From positions 62,001 through 126,000 of the forward strand of contig CAYZBJ010000001.1 in NCBI GenBank assembly GCA_964476625.1: a DNA stretch of 64,000 nucleotides. Reading direction: 5' to 3'. The position numbers and the translations under genes are program-made. Of the stretch, positions 1 through 7,813 are shown piece by piece. Source of the DNA: JAMLIN01 sp964476625 (lineage in GTDB: Bacteria > Pseudomonadota > Gammaproteobacteria > Burkholderiales > Burkholderiaceae_E). A model generated the notes under the pieces. It ran no database searches and had not been told where the DNA came from. It saw nothing but the letters and a program-made list of their open reading frames with translations. Numbering within the stretch: the first letter of the stretch is position 1; each line of letters opens with the position of its first letter.

Positions 1-540
1 TGGGCGGTGCTGCGCTCGCCGATCAACTACCGCTCGCCGCATGTGCTGGTCACCATCGCCAACGTGCTCGGGCTGACCGAGCCGCCACAGGAAGCCGGCG
101 GCTCGGTCCACGGCTTCGACCCGATGATTCACTGGTACGTCGATGCGGGTAGCCTCGTCGAGCAGACATCAGCCGCGGTCCGCGAGTTGATCGACGCGGG
201 CCATGCGCCCGCCGACATCGCCGTGCTGACCTGGCGCGGCATGAGCGGCTCCGAAGTCATCGGCCAGGACTCGCTCGGCGGCCAGCGCACCCGGCGCTTC
301 ACCAGCCGCCATACCGAAGACGGCCAGCCGGTCCTGTCCGATGGCGAACTCGTCCTCGACACCCTCTTCCGCTTCAAGGGCCAGGCCGCCGACTGCATCG
401 TGCTCACCGAAGTCGACTTCGACGAATGGAACAAGGACGTCAGGCGCCGGCTCTTCGTCGGGCTGACACGGGCAAGGCTGAAGCTGGCCCTGGTGGCGTC
501 GGAGAGGGCGGAGGGGGTGATCTGCGAGCGGCTGTCCTAG
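1..540 (+). CDS. C-terminal part of a UvrD/Rep-like ATP-dependent helicase (partial)
   Basis: The reading frame is open from the first base of the window, so this is the 3' end of a longer gene. The last 60 residues carry the superfamily 1 helicase end motifs: RFKGQAADCIVL (motif V-like, coupling ATP hydrolysis to DNA movement) and RRRLFVGLTRARLKLALVAS (motif VI with the arginine finger). The family unwinds DNA using ATP; here the Walker A half lies off the window. Such C-termini occur in UvrD-type helicases and in nuclease-fused helicases, and I cannot tell which from this part. The stop at 538-540 is followed by about 117 bases before the next gene. Confidence 0.8.
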   Translation, partial: WAVLRSPINYRSPHVLVTIANVLGLTEPPQEAGGSVHGFDPMIHWYVDAGSLVEQTSAAVRELIDAGHAPADIAVLTWRGMSGSEVIGQDSLGGQRTRRFTSRHTEDGQPVLSDGELVLDTLFRFKGQAADCIVLTEVDFDEWNKDVRRRLFVGLTRARLKLALVASERAEGVICERLS

Positions 541-657
541 GAGCTTCACGCTTGGCCGCTCTCCGCACCGATCCGGGATAATCGAGGCAGCGAGCGCCTT
601 CGGCGCCTCCATATTGCCAGGGCAAGCCCCGGCACCCGCCCCGAAAGAAGGATCATC

Positions 658-1224
658 ATGGCATTCGAACTCCAGATCATCATTTGCAGCACACGGCCCG
701 GTCGCGTCGGGCCCGCGGTGGCCCGCTGGTTCGACGGCTTCGCCCGGACACACGGCAAGTTCGAGCCCCGGCTGATCGACCTCGCCGATTTCAAGCTGCC
801 CGTATACGACGAGCCCATGCATCCCCGCATGCAGAAGTACGAGCATGAGCACACCAAGCGCTGGAGCGCGAGCGTGGCCGCGGCCGATGCCTATGTGTTC
901 GTGACCCCCGAGTACAACTACTCGCCGCCGCCGGCCCTGGTCAATGCGCTGGACTTCGTCTACAAGGAATGGAACTACAAGCCCTGCGGTTTCGTCAGCT
1001 ACGGCGGCGTTTCCGGTGGCCTGCGCGCCGTTCAGGCGGCCAAGCTACAGGTGACGACCCTGAAGATGATGCCCATGGTGGAAGGCGTCGCCGTGCCGAT
1101 GGTCGCCAAGCAAATCAGGGAAGACGGCGAGTTCGCCTCGAACGAGCTGATCGATGCGTCCGCCACCACCATGCTGGACGAGCTGCTGCGCTGGACCGAA
1201 GCGTTGCGGGTGATGCGTAGCTGA
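658..1224 (+). CDS. NAD(P)H-dependent FMN reductase family flavoprotein
   Basis: A 188-residue flavodoxin-fold protein of full family length. The FMN phosphate-binding loop STRPGRVG lies at residues 11-18. The family signature PEYNYSPPPALVNALDF is at 84-100, and the glycine-rich second FMN loop SYGGVSGG is at 114-121. Members reduce FMN, quinones, chromate or azo dyes with NAD(P)H in the cytosol; the substrate cannot be told from sequence. It starts at ATG 658 after an AGAAGGA ribosome binding site. It looks intact and monocistronic, and is followed directly by a decayed gene. Confidence 0.9.
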   Translation: MAFELQIIICSTRPGRVGPAVARWFDGFARTHGKFEPRLIDLADFKLPVYDEPMHPRMQKYEHEHTKRWSASVAAADAYVFVTPEYNYSPPPALVNALDFVYKEWNYKPCGFVSYGGVSGGLRAVQAAKLQVTTLKMMPMVEGVAVPMVAKQIREDGEFASNELIDASATTMLDELLRWTEALRVMRS

Positions 1225-1226
1225 GA

Positions 1227-1554
1227 GCGCTGCGAGCCAACTTTCTTCGGCAGTTCTTTACCCAGAACGGGCTGTCGCCGACGATGCAGGAATCGCCATA
1301 CGGTGTCCACCACATCGCCGGCAACATCGAGCTGATCTGCGGCGACGCGTTCGCGCTCGATGCCGCGGTGCTGGCCGACTAAGTCGGCGTCTACGACCGC
1401 GCCGCGCTGTTCGCCCTGCCGCCGCCGATGCGCCAGCGCTATGTCGGCGAACTCCGATCGGCGCGATATCCTCGGGATGCGGCCGGACTTCGCGGCGGCC
1501 GGGCTCACGACGCTGGGTACGGTGGTGTATCGGCTAGGGCGCGCCAACACGTAG
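1227..1554 (+). pseudogene. tpm: Remnant of thiopurine S-methyltransferase
   Basis: Reading from 1227 gives a stretch matching the middle of the bacterial thiopurine methyltransferase family: RQFFTQNGLSP, then AGNIELICGDAFALDA. An in-frame TAA at 1380-1382 follows, and the same frame continues with VGVYDRAALFALPPPMRQRY. After about 1446 the match moves to another frame and gives the family's C-terminus, DRRDILGMRPDF followed by VVYRLGRA, ending at 1554. The N-terminal SAM-binding third and about 50-60 residues between the two pieces are missing. The stop, the frame change and the deletions make it dead. Intact enzymes methylate thiols and selenium or tellurium oxyanions using SAM. Identification rests on recalled family sequence. 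Confidence 0.8.
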
Positions 1555-1559
1555 CACCC

Positions 1560-1621
1560 CGGTACTGTACCGCTGGATACGGGTGAAGGCCGGACGATAA
1601 TGCGCTACCATGTACTTATCG
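1560..1621 (+). promoter_or_regulatory. Candidate operator of the downstream toxin-antitoxin pair
   Basis: Two inverted repeats lie just upstream of the antitoxin. CGGTAC-T-GTACCG (1560-1572) is a perfect 13-bp palindrome. CGATAA (1595-1600) pairs with TTATCG (1616-1621). Type II antitoxins of the ribbon-helix-helix class usually bind such repeats and repress their own operon. The assignment is inferred from position. Confidence 0.4.
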
Positions 1622-1643
1622 TGTAACACATATGGACAAGGCC

Positions 1644-1931
1644 ATGAGCGAGACGACTTTTACCTTTCGGGTCGACGAAACCCTGAAGAGCGAGTTCGCC
1701 ACGGCCGCGAAGGCCCGCGACCGGACCGGCGCGCAGCTTCTGCGCGACTTCATGCGTGACTTCGTTCGACAGCAGCAGGAAGCAGCCGAGCACGACGCAT
1801 GGTTCCGTCGCCAGGTGAAGATCGGCCTGGATTCGGCCAACGCCGGCAATCTGATCCCGGCTGCCGAGGTTGAAGCCAGATTCGCAACCAAGCGGGCAAC
1901 CACACGCCGCCGACTTGAAACCTCTGAATGA
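1644..1931 (+). CDS. Antitoxin, ribbon-helix-helix (RelB/ParD-like), of a type II TA pair
   Basis: A 95-residue acidic and basic mixed protein. Its N-terminus TTFTFRVDETLKSEF has the beta-strand pattern of ribbon-helix-helix DNA-binding antitoxins, followed by two helices. The C-terminal tail (about residues 60-95) is the likely toxin-neutralising arm. ATG 1644 is preferred because homologues typically begin MSETTF and AAGG precedes it; ATG 1632 adds four residues and is possible. Its TGA overlaps the toxin ATG (ATGA at 1928-1931), so the two are translationally coupled. It would bind the toxin and repress the operon from the repeats upstream. Confidence 0.8.
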   Translation: MSETTFTFRVDETLKSEFATAAKARDRTGAQLLRDFMRDFVRQQQEAAEHDAWFRRQVKIGLDSANAGNLIPAAEVEARFATKRATTRRRLETSE

Positions 1932-2209
1932 TCGAACTGTTCTGGACGCCGGAGGCGATCGAAGACCGCGAAGAGATCTACGACCACATCGAGGCAGACA
2001 ATCCGATTGCCGCGCTATCCCTCGACGATCTGTTCGCGGAGAAAGCGAATAATCTGATCGATCATCCTCACCTGGGCCGACCTGGTCGCGTAGCCGGCAC
2101 CCGCGAGCTGATGGCGCATCAGAATTACATTCTTGTCTACGATCTGAGTGGAGATCGCGTGCGTGTACTGCGCGTTCTGCATGTGGCCCGACTGTGGCCA
2201 TCATCATGA
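1928..2209 (+). CDS. RelE/ParE-family toxin
   Basis: A 93-residue protein with the ParE/RelE superfamily pattern: N-terminal strand IELFWTPEAIEDREEIYDHI, the middle LIDHPHLGRPGRVAGTREL, and the C-terminal strands YILVYDLSGDRVRVLRVLH. ParE members poison DNA gyrase and RelE members cleave ribosome-bound mRNA. The sequence alone does not settle the target, though the PGRVAGTREL block is commoner in the ParE/plasmid-stabilisation branch. It is full length and intact and sits four bases into the end of the antitoxin gene. Confidence 0.82.
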   Translation: MIELFWTPEAIEDREEIYDHIEADNPIAALSLDDLFAEKANNLIDHPHLGRPGRVAGTRELMAHQNYILVYDLSGDRVRVLRVLHVARLWPSS

Positions 2210-2267
2210 CGGTGTCCGCGAACTCACAGCAAGGTCCAATCCGGAACACGCTGCCGAGGATCCGGAT

Positions 2268-3045
2268 CTAGATAGACCGGGCGTTTAACAGGCGGGCAAC
2301 GATGACCGAGACGTTGTCATCGTTGGCTGGATCGGCGACCGCTGCCGCGACCAGACTGTGGGCAATCCCGAGCAGGGACCCACCCGTCAGACCACCCTCG
2401 ATGAGCGACGCGGCCGTCGAACCCGACAGCACCGCCGAGAGTCCGTCGCTCGCGAGAACCAGGATGTCGTCGTCGCGAAGGTCGATCTCGCAAACACCGA
2501 CTTCCAACTCGTCCTCGTATGGGTCGGCGATCAGCGCACTGTCCGGGTCGAGATAGGCAGCGCCCAGCTCTTCGGCCTGCGCCGGCGACCAGGCCATCGC
2601 GGATCATCCGCCGCAGCACTGTGTGGTCCTTGGTCAAGGCATCGAGCCGGCCGTCGCGATAGAGATAGACCCGGCAATCACCGGCGTGGACGATCGTCGC
2701 CCCCGCAGCATGGAGCGACCCCGCCGCGATCGTGCAGGCCATGCCCCGGCAATGCCTGCCGGCCTCGTCAATCATCCCGGCGTGGACCGTCTTCAGCAGT
2801 CCGTCCGACAAGGGCGCGCTCTTGCGGTAGGCCGCGTCGAGCAACTCGAGCGCTGTCCGACTCGCCCGCGCGGCGCACGGTGACACGGCCAGACCGTCTG
2901 CGATTGCGAGCAGGACGCGCGGCGTGTTGAGCATCGCTCCACCCTCGTGCCGACCCTGATGGACCATGCCGTCGAGGAGGACTGCGTCCTGGTTCTCGGC
3001 GTAGGTGTTGCCCGGTGTGGTGGCGAAGGAAACTTCAAGGAGCAT
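2268..3045 (-). pseudogene. PP2C-type serine/threonine phosphatase, frameshifted
   Basis: The N-terminal part, starting at ATG 3045, carries PP2C motifs ENQDA and AIADGL, then GDCRVYLYRDG and the helix TVLRRMIRDG. The C-terminal part continues one frame over with LASDGL and DDNVSVIVARL, which supply the remaining metal-binding aspartates. The switch falls near 2586-2592, where one extra G would explain it. Together the two pieces make a normal length of about 255 residues. PP2C enzymes are metal-dependent phosphatases of phospho-Ser/Thr proteins. The frameshift may be real or a sequencing error. No kinase lies next to it; a diverged scrap of the same family lies at 7544-7660. Confidence 0.75.
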
Positions 3046-3215
3046 ACGTTGTCCCGAAGGACAGCAACCCAGCTATAGCAGCGACGCGACCGTACCATGT
3101 CCGAGGACGTTGACCTGCGGTTCCGCGTCGTAGTAGCTCGCCTGCTTGCGCATCGCCAGTCCCAGCTCGACGATCGGACGAGTGGACCAAGGAGAACGGA
3201 AAGGGGAGCAAGGCC

Positions 3216-4283
3216 ATGCGAATCGACGGGCGAGTCATCTGGCAACAAGCCGCCGGCGACACTGATCGCAACTACGCCGAGCTGTGTCTGAAGTGGGGCG
3301 TGATTCTGAACGGACCGGGTTCGGCTGGGCCTTGGCCTGACTGTCAGGAAGCGCTGCGCCGGGGTTTGTGGTCGCCCCGAAAGATCAGCGACCTTCGGCG
3401 TTTCGCGGAAGCCATGCAGGAAGGCGACCTGGTTGCACTGCGCCTCGGCACGTCCTGCGTGGTTGCAGTCGGGACGATCGTGGGTACCTACGCCTGGCAC
3501 GACGAGTTCGGCGACGTCGACGGGTGGGATCTTCAGCATGTGCGGCGAATTCGATGGCACTGGCGCGGCCTCGACGAACCGATGCGCTTCAACACCTATG
3601 CGCTCAAGCAGGGCGACACCACCCAGCCGCTCGCCGAAGGACCGGTCAAGGACTGGATCGCGACGCTCCCCGAGGCGGTTGACGCCAGCGTACTGCCGAC
3701 GCTGCCAACCGACGGGGAGGTCAGCGACAACGCAGTCGGCCGTATAGCGGAGTTCCTGTTCGATCAGGGCGTCGCAAGCGGGTCCATCGCGCGGCTGCTC
3801 GACGAGATCGACGAGCTGGTCCGGATTGCCAAGTGGTATCAGCGGGCGCATATGCCCTCGGAGCATGAAACCGTCGCGTATCTCGTCGTGCCGCTGTTGC
3901 GCGCCCTCGGCTGGACGCCCCAACGGATGGCCGTCGAATGGAATCGGGTCGACGTGGCGCTGTTCGAGGCGCTGCCGCGCAGCAACGAGACCCTGCGGGT
4001 CGTCGTCGAAGCAAAGAAGATGGACAAGTCGTGCCTCAGCGCGATGTCGCAGGCGCTCGCCTACTCCCAGGGCAAGACCGGATGCCACCGACTGATCGTC
4101 ACCGACGGTTTGCGGTATGGGGTCTACGTTCGCGATGGGGCGGAGCAGTTCCAGCTATATGCATACCTCAACCTCGCTCGGCTTCGGCATGCTTATGCGG
4201 CGCTCGGGTGCAAAGGGGCGGAGTACGCATTGCTGGCGATGGCGCCGGAATGGAGTGAGGCGGGAATGTCGGGGTTGGCATAA
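3216..4283 (+). CDS. Two-domain restriction-endonuclease-like protein (possible modified-base reader plus PD-(D/E)XK nuclease)
   Basis: A 355-residue protein divergent from the PP2C gene. Residues about 55-110 (GDLVALRLG, VVAVGTIVGTY, VDGWDLQHVRRIRW) resemble the small beta-barrel reader domains of the EVE/PUA group found in modification-dependent nucleases; this is pattern-based and uncertain. Residues about 210-320 resemble the N-terminal nuclease domain of type I HsdR subunits: SEHETVAYLVVPLLRALGW, then RVDVALF supplying the aspartate and VVVEAKK supplying the E-x-K of a PD-(D/E)XK site, then LIVTDGLRYGVY. No ATPase domain and no neighbouring methyltransferase are present, so a stand-alone nuclease acting on modified DNA is the inferred role. 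Confidence 0.6.
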   Translation: MRIDGRVIWQQAAGDTDRNYAELCLKWGVILNGPGSAGPWPDCQEALRRGLWSPRKISDLRRFAEAMQEGDLVALRLGTSCVVAVGTIVGTYAWHDEFGDVDGWDLQHVRRIRWHWRGLDEPMRFNTYALKQGDTTQPLAEGPVKDWIATLPEAVDASVLPTLPTDGEVSDNAVGRIAEFLFDQGVASGSIARLLDEIDELVRIAKWYQRAHMPSEHETVAYLVVPLLRALGWTPQRMAVEWNRVDVALFEALPRSNETLRVVVEAKKMDKSCLSAMSQALAYSQGKTGCHRLIVTDGLRYGVYVRDGAEQFQLYAYLNLARLRHAYAALGCKGAEYALLAMAPEWSEAGMSGLA

Positions 4284-4365
4284 TCGCGCGCCGTGGCAAT
4301 CCATGCGATGCGGACGCGGAGTTCAAGCCTCCGCGTTCAATTCTTTAGTAGTACTTCTAACGTTC

Positions 4366-5465
4366 GTAAGCGGCCGGGCAACTCGTCTTGCTCGGCGGTC
4401 TGATCCGTGTCAGGTCGCCGAGCCTGGCTCCCAGCGGTGCGGCAACAGCTCGTCGATGCGGCGGTTCGGCTGCGTGGGCAGCCGCTCGAGCACATCGCGC
4501 AGGTAGGCGTACGGATCGTGCGCGTTGATCCGCGCCGACTGGATCAGGCTCATCACCGCCGCCGCGCGCTGGCCGGCACGCAGCGATCCGGCGAACGGCC
4601 AGTTCGAGCGCCCGATCGCGATCGGCCGGATGCGGTTCTCGATCCAGTTGTTGTCGATCGGCACGGCCGGATCGATGAGGAACCGCGTGAGGGCGGCCCA
4701 GCGCCTGAGGCTGTGGTCGATGGCCCTGGCCATCGCCGTGCCGTCGGTCGCCTTCGGCGTAGAGATCGGCGGCCAGGCGCTCGATGTCGTAGAGCGCTGC
4801 GAACAACTTGAGCGCTTCGCCGGCCAGCTCGCTATGGTGATTGGCCCACAGCTCGTGGAACTTGCGCCGCGCATGTGCCATGCAGCCGGCCTCGGTCACG
4901 CCGCCTTCGAACAGCGCCTTGTAGCCCGCGTTGTCGTCGCACACGAGCGTGCCGCGCCAGTCGCCGAGGTAATCCCGGGCGTGGCGCCTGGCACGGCTGT
5001 CGGCGAAGTCGTAGACCACGGCCCTGACCTGGTCGTACGGCGTCGTGCCGCAACTCCAGAGGTAGGCGCGATGCGTCTTGCCGTTGCCGGGCTTGAGCAT
5101 CTGCACCGGCGTCTCGTCGGCATGCAGAACGCCGGACGCGAGCATCGCCGCGCGCAACGCGTCCACCAGGGGCTGCAGCCGTACACCGCAGCCCCCACCC
5201 AGGCGCCCTGCGTCGAGCGGGCGATCGCCAGGCCCGCTCGGCCGAACATCTGTTCCTGCCGGTAGAGCGGCGCATGGTCCGCGTACTTCGAGACCAGCAC
5301 CTGCGCGAGCAGCCCGGCCGTCGGGATGCCCTTGTCGATCACCTGCGCCGGCACCGGCGCCTGCACGGGCGTCTGGCAGGCCGCGCACGCCCATTTGCCG
5401 CGGATGTGCCGCTCGACCGTGAACACGCCGGGGGTGTAGTCGAGCTTCTCGGCGACGTCCGCTAG
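4366..5465 (-). mobile_element. IS66-family element remnant with frameshifted, 5'-truncated transposase
   Basis: On the minus strand three frames together give the IS66 TnpC transposase from its middle to its end. They contain YRQEQMFGRAG; HADETPVQM and LVCDDNAGYKALF (catalytic aspartates); IDNNWIENRIRPIAIGRSNW (catalytic glutamate); and the typical tail YLRDVLERLPTQPNRRIDEL. Frames change near 5195 and near 4750. The zinc-finger N-terminus, TnpA, TnpB and the left end are missing. The terminal sequence GTAAGCGGCCGGGCA at 4366-4380 matches the GTAAGCG start typical of IS66 inverted repeats, so this end appears preserved. At about 5465 the remnant runs directly into a vapC remnant. Confidence 0.8.
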
Positions 5466-5766
5466 ACGCGAGCAGCAGCAGATCCACGAGGCCGCAGCCC
5501 AGCCCGAATAGGCGCTCGCGCTCGACAAAGTCGATGACCTCCCGGACGCTGCCCTGCCGGGATGCCTGCAAAGCGTTGAGATTCGAGAGCGTCGGCGTGC
5601 GCTCCGGCGGCGTTCCGCACGCGATCTCGCCCACGATCAGGGGATGCGCGCCCACGATCAGGGGATGCGCGAGCACAAGATCGAGCTCGAGCAGATTGAC
5701 AAGCGCGCTGTTGCGGCGGCGAAAGTGATCAATCCATACCGAGGTGTCGACGAGTACTCCGTTCAC
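5461..5766 (-). pseudogene. vapC: Truncated PIN-domain toxin VapC, cut by the IS66 remnant
   Basis: Starting at GTG 5766, the frame reads NGVLVDTSVWIDHF (first PIN-domain aspartate), then LAHPLIVGEIACG (conserved glutamate) and FGLGCGLVDLLLLASS, where the homology stops at the IS66 sequence. The C-terminal aspartates needed for RNase activity are gone. Within it, AHPLIVG is repeated through a 21-bp tandem duplication. VapC toxins are metal-dependent RNases. The GTG start overlaps the TGA of a vapB remnant by four bases (GTGA), the usual arrangement of such pairs. Confidence 0.75.
5630..5671 (+). repeat. 21-bp perfect tandem duplication inside the vapC remnant
   Basis: Two identical 21-bp units lie head to tail at 5630-5650 and 5651-5671, beginning cccacgatcagg and ending gatgcgcg. 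The duplication keeps the frame and adds seven residues (AHPLIVG on the minus strand) just before the conserved glutamate of the PIN domain. It looks like slippage in a gene no longer under selection. Confidence 0.9.
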
Positions 5767-5880
5767 TCGACCCTCTCGCGGCGCCGGGGAACATCCTGCA
5801 TGTCCGGCTTCGCGCCGCCCAAGGCGGCAAGGCGTTTGGCAGCCTGGCAGCTGCTCGTGGTGCAACGCAGTGCAGCCGGT
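5763..5880 (-). pseudogene. vapB: C-terminal remnant of a VapB-type antitoxin
   Basis: Directly upstream of the vapC remnant, one minus-strand frame ends with AAKRLAALGGAKPDMQDVPRRR and then the stop at 5765-5763. This closely follows the C-terminal pattern of DUF2191/VapB-type antitoxins (LAALGGS-P plus an arginine-rich tail). The N-terminal DNA-binding half is absent: the frame degenerates before about 5860, and there is no start codon or operator. The overlap with the vapC start shows this was once a normal vapBC operon. Confidence 0.55.
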
Positions 5881-5946
5881 TCCCAGCCGCCCTGAGGCTT
5901 CGGCTATAGTTTGAGCGCGCGACGGAGCGCCGCAACCGGAGGAACC

Positions 5947-6396
5947 ATGGCGGATGAGACGCGGCAAAGAACGGACGTGGGGCGGCGCATGCTAGGAGCG
6001 GCGCCCAAGCTGGCGGAGCGCGTCGACGCCTTCCACGCCTGGATGATCGCGGCGGCCAAGGAGGTGGAGCAGAAGCACGTCACCCCGGCCGTCGAGGATG
6101 GCCGCGTGGTGGCCGTGCAGACGCCGCTGGGACGCTTCGAAGTGGCCGAGGAGCTCGCCCGGGTCGAGTTCGACCTGATGGCGCGCATCGTGTTTTTCCG
6201 CGCGCCCAACGCCCTGCGCAAGGACCCCCAGGAGGTCTACGCGGTGCGCGTGTTCGCCGACGGCGCGGCGCACTTCGGAGCGGGGCCGGAGCCCGACCAC
6301 TTGCAGATGGACGACTGGCAGGACGGTTGGCGATCGAGGAACATGATCCGGTTGGCATACGAGCTGGCGGCCGCCGCCGTGCCGCAGCGGACCTGA
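5947..6396 (+). CDS. Uncharacterised protein upstream of the DUF4062 gene
   Basis: A 149-residue soluble protein with no motif I recognise. ATG 5947 is chosen because a GGAGGA ribosome binding site ends a few bases before it. The N-terminal half is helical (AERVDAFHAWMIAAAKEVEQ), followed by a beta-rich stretch GRVVAVQTPLGRFEV and a charged end with QMDDWQDGWRSRNM. Composition and codon use fit a real high-GC gene. The next gene starts 28 bases after its stop on the same strand, suggesting a two-gene operon. Function unknown. Confidence 0.6.
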   Translation: MADETRQRTDVGRRMLGAAPKLAERVDAFHAWMIAAAKEVEQKHVTPAVEDGRVVAVQTPLGRFEVAEELARVEFDLMARIVFFRAPNALRKDPQEVYAVRVFADGAAHFGAGPEPDHLQMDDWQDGWRSRNMIRLAYELAAAAVPQRT

Positions 6397-6424
6397 GGTT
6401 CGACGCACGCGGCAGAATGGCCAC

Positions 6425-7543
6425 ATGAAAGTCTTCGTCAGCTCTCTCATCAATGGCTACGAGCCGCTGCGGCAGGCGGCGCGTGACGCCATTACGTCAT
6501 TGGGTTACGAGCCAGTCATGGCCGAGGACTTCTGGGCGCAGCCCAACTCGCCACAAGTCGCCTGCCTGCAAGGCCTGCGCTCGGCCGAGCTGGTCGTCTT
6601 GATCCTGGTCGACCGCTACGGCTCCCCGCAACCTGGCTCCGGGGTGTCGCCGACTCATGAGGAATACCTGGAGGCACGCGGGGCCAAGCCGATCCTGCTC
6701 TTCGTCCAGGAGGGCGTAGATCCGGAGTCGCGCCAGGCCGAGCTGCTACGCGAGGCGCAGGGATGGCAAGGGGGCTTGTTTCGCGAGAGCTTTCGCGATG
6801 CCGAGCAACTACGTCAACTGATCACCCGCGCGATCCACGGCTACGAGCTCTCTCACGCATCCGCTCCCTTGGACGTCCGGACACTCGCCCGGGACGCCGA
6901 GGCCCTGCTGGCCGACCGGCACCGCGATCGCGGCCAGGGAGGACCGACGCTTCGCTTCGCGCTCGCTGGCGGCCCGCTTCGGCGACTGCTGCGGCCCGCG
7001 GAGTTGGAGGACGAGGGACTCGCCGACGCGATCCAGCAGCGCGCCATGTTCGGCTCGCCTCGGCTCTTCGAACGCGACGCAGGAGCCGAGCGGCGGATCG
7101 ACGGCGACGCGCTGGTTCTTGAGCAGGAGAGCGGGGCGCGCATATCGCTGGACGAACACGGGCGCATCGAATTGCGTCTGCCGTTGGAGCGCGAGACCGG
7201 ACAGAGCCGCGGCTTCGGCGGCTTCATGCTCGCGATCATTCAGGAATCGGTCGTGCGCGAACTCGCCAATGCCATCTCCTTCTCGGCTTGGCTTCTGGAC
7301 CACCTGGATGCCACGCAGCGCATCGCCCACGTCGCCATGGCGGCGAAGGTCGAGGCCTCGGAGCATTTGGGTTGGCGCACGCAGGCCGAGCAGGACGCGA
7401 GCCCAAACTCGGGATCTATGCGCATGGGGGAGGCGCCTAGCCGCGCCGCCACGCTGGACAAGCCGCGGGCGGCGTTGAAGTTCAACGCCGCGCGGCTGGC
7501 CGAGGACATCATGGTGCCGTTGCGGCGGCAGTGGAAGGCCTGA
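6425..7543 (+). CDS. DUF4062-domain protein
   Basis: A 372-residue protein. Residues 1-100 fit DUF4062: an initial strand MKVFVSSLINGYEPLRQAAR, the patterns VACLQGLRSAELVVLIL and VDRYG, then SPTHEEYLEA and PILLFVQEGV. This is a Rossmann-like fold related to TIR and nucleoside deoxyribosyltransferase domains and often forms the first domain of STAND-type or defence proteins. The remaining 270 residues are not recognised; no P-loop NTPase motif is visible, so it is not a full STAND ATPase. The middle (about residues 180-280) is alternating strand and helix, and the C-terminus is helical. It is probably co-transcribed with the 149-residue gene upstream. Confidence 0.7.
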   Translation: MKVFVSSLINGYEPLRQAARDAITSLGYEPVMAEDFWAQPNSPQVACLQGLRSAELVVLILVDRYGSPQPGSGVSPTHEEYLEARGAKPILLFVQEGVDPESRQAELLREAQGWQGGLFRESFRDAEQLRQLITRAIHGYELSHASAPLDVRTLARDAEALLADRHRDRGQGGPTLRFALAGGPLRRLLRPAELEDEGLADAIQQRAMFGSPRLFERDAGAERRIDGDALVLEQESGARISLDEHGRIELRLPLERETGQSRGFGGFMLAIIQESVVRELANAISFSAWLLDHLDATQRIAHVAMAAKVEASEHLGWRTQAEQDASPNSGSMRMGEAPSRAATLDKPRAALKFNAARLAEDIMVPLRRQWKA

Positions 7544-7660
7544 CCGGGCCCGGCAGAACGATCCCGAATCATTCGCCGGAGCACCGTGCGGGCCTCGATC
7601 AGCAGTTCAAGCCGCTGATCACGGTAGCGGTAGACGTGGCAGTCGCCAGCGTGAACCACG
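7544..7660 (-). pseudogene. Fragment of a PP2C-type phosphatase
   Basis: About 39 codons on the minus strand read VHAGDCHVYRYRDQRLELL then RTVLRRMIRD, the same segment as VHAGDCRVYLYRDGRLDAL and TVLRRMIRDG in the phosphatase at 2268-3045. The two differ by roughly 30 percent at DNA level by eye, so this is an old paralogous scrap, not a recent copy. Both ends lack the rest of the domain. From here to 7813 I see no gene; the stretch is relatively AT-rich and may hold the promoter of the next gene. Confidence 0.65.
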
Positions 7661-7813
7661 GCGCGGACGTACTGAAGAAGTAACGGGGGTCAGCCAACCG
7701 ATTATCGTGCCTTATGATTCCACTTGCCAGAGGCTAGGAACGGTATACGCGCGCGACTCGCAATCGCTCCCAATCTCCATCCGCATATTTTCACGAACCC
7801 ACACTAGACAAAG

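Noticed and set aside
4357..5967. A single 536-codon minus-strand open frame
   Set aside because: It joins vapC remnant codons, antisense leader and one frame of the IS66 transposase; the pieces belong to different genes.
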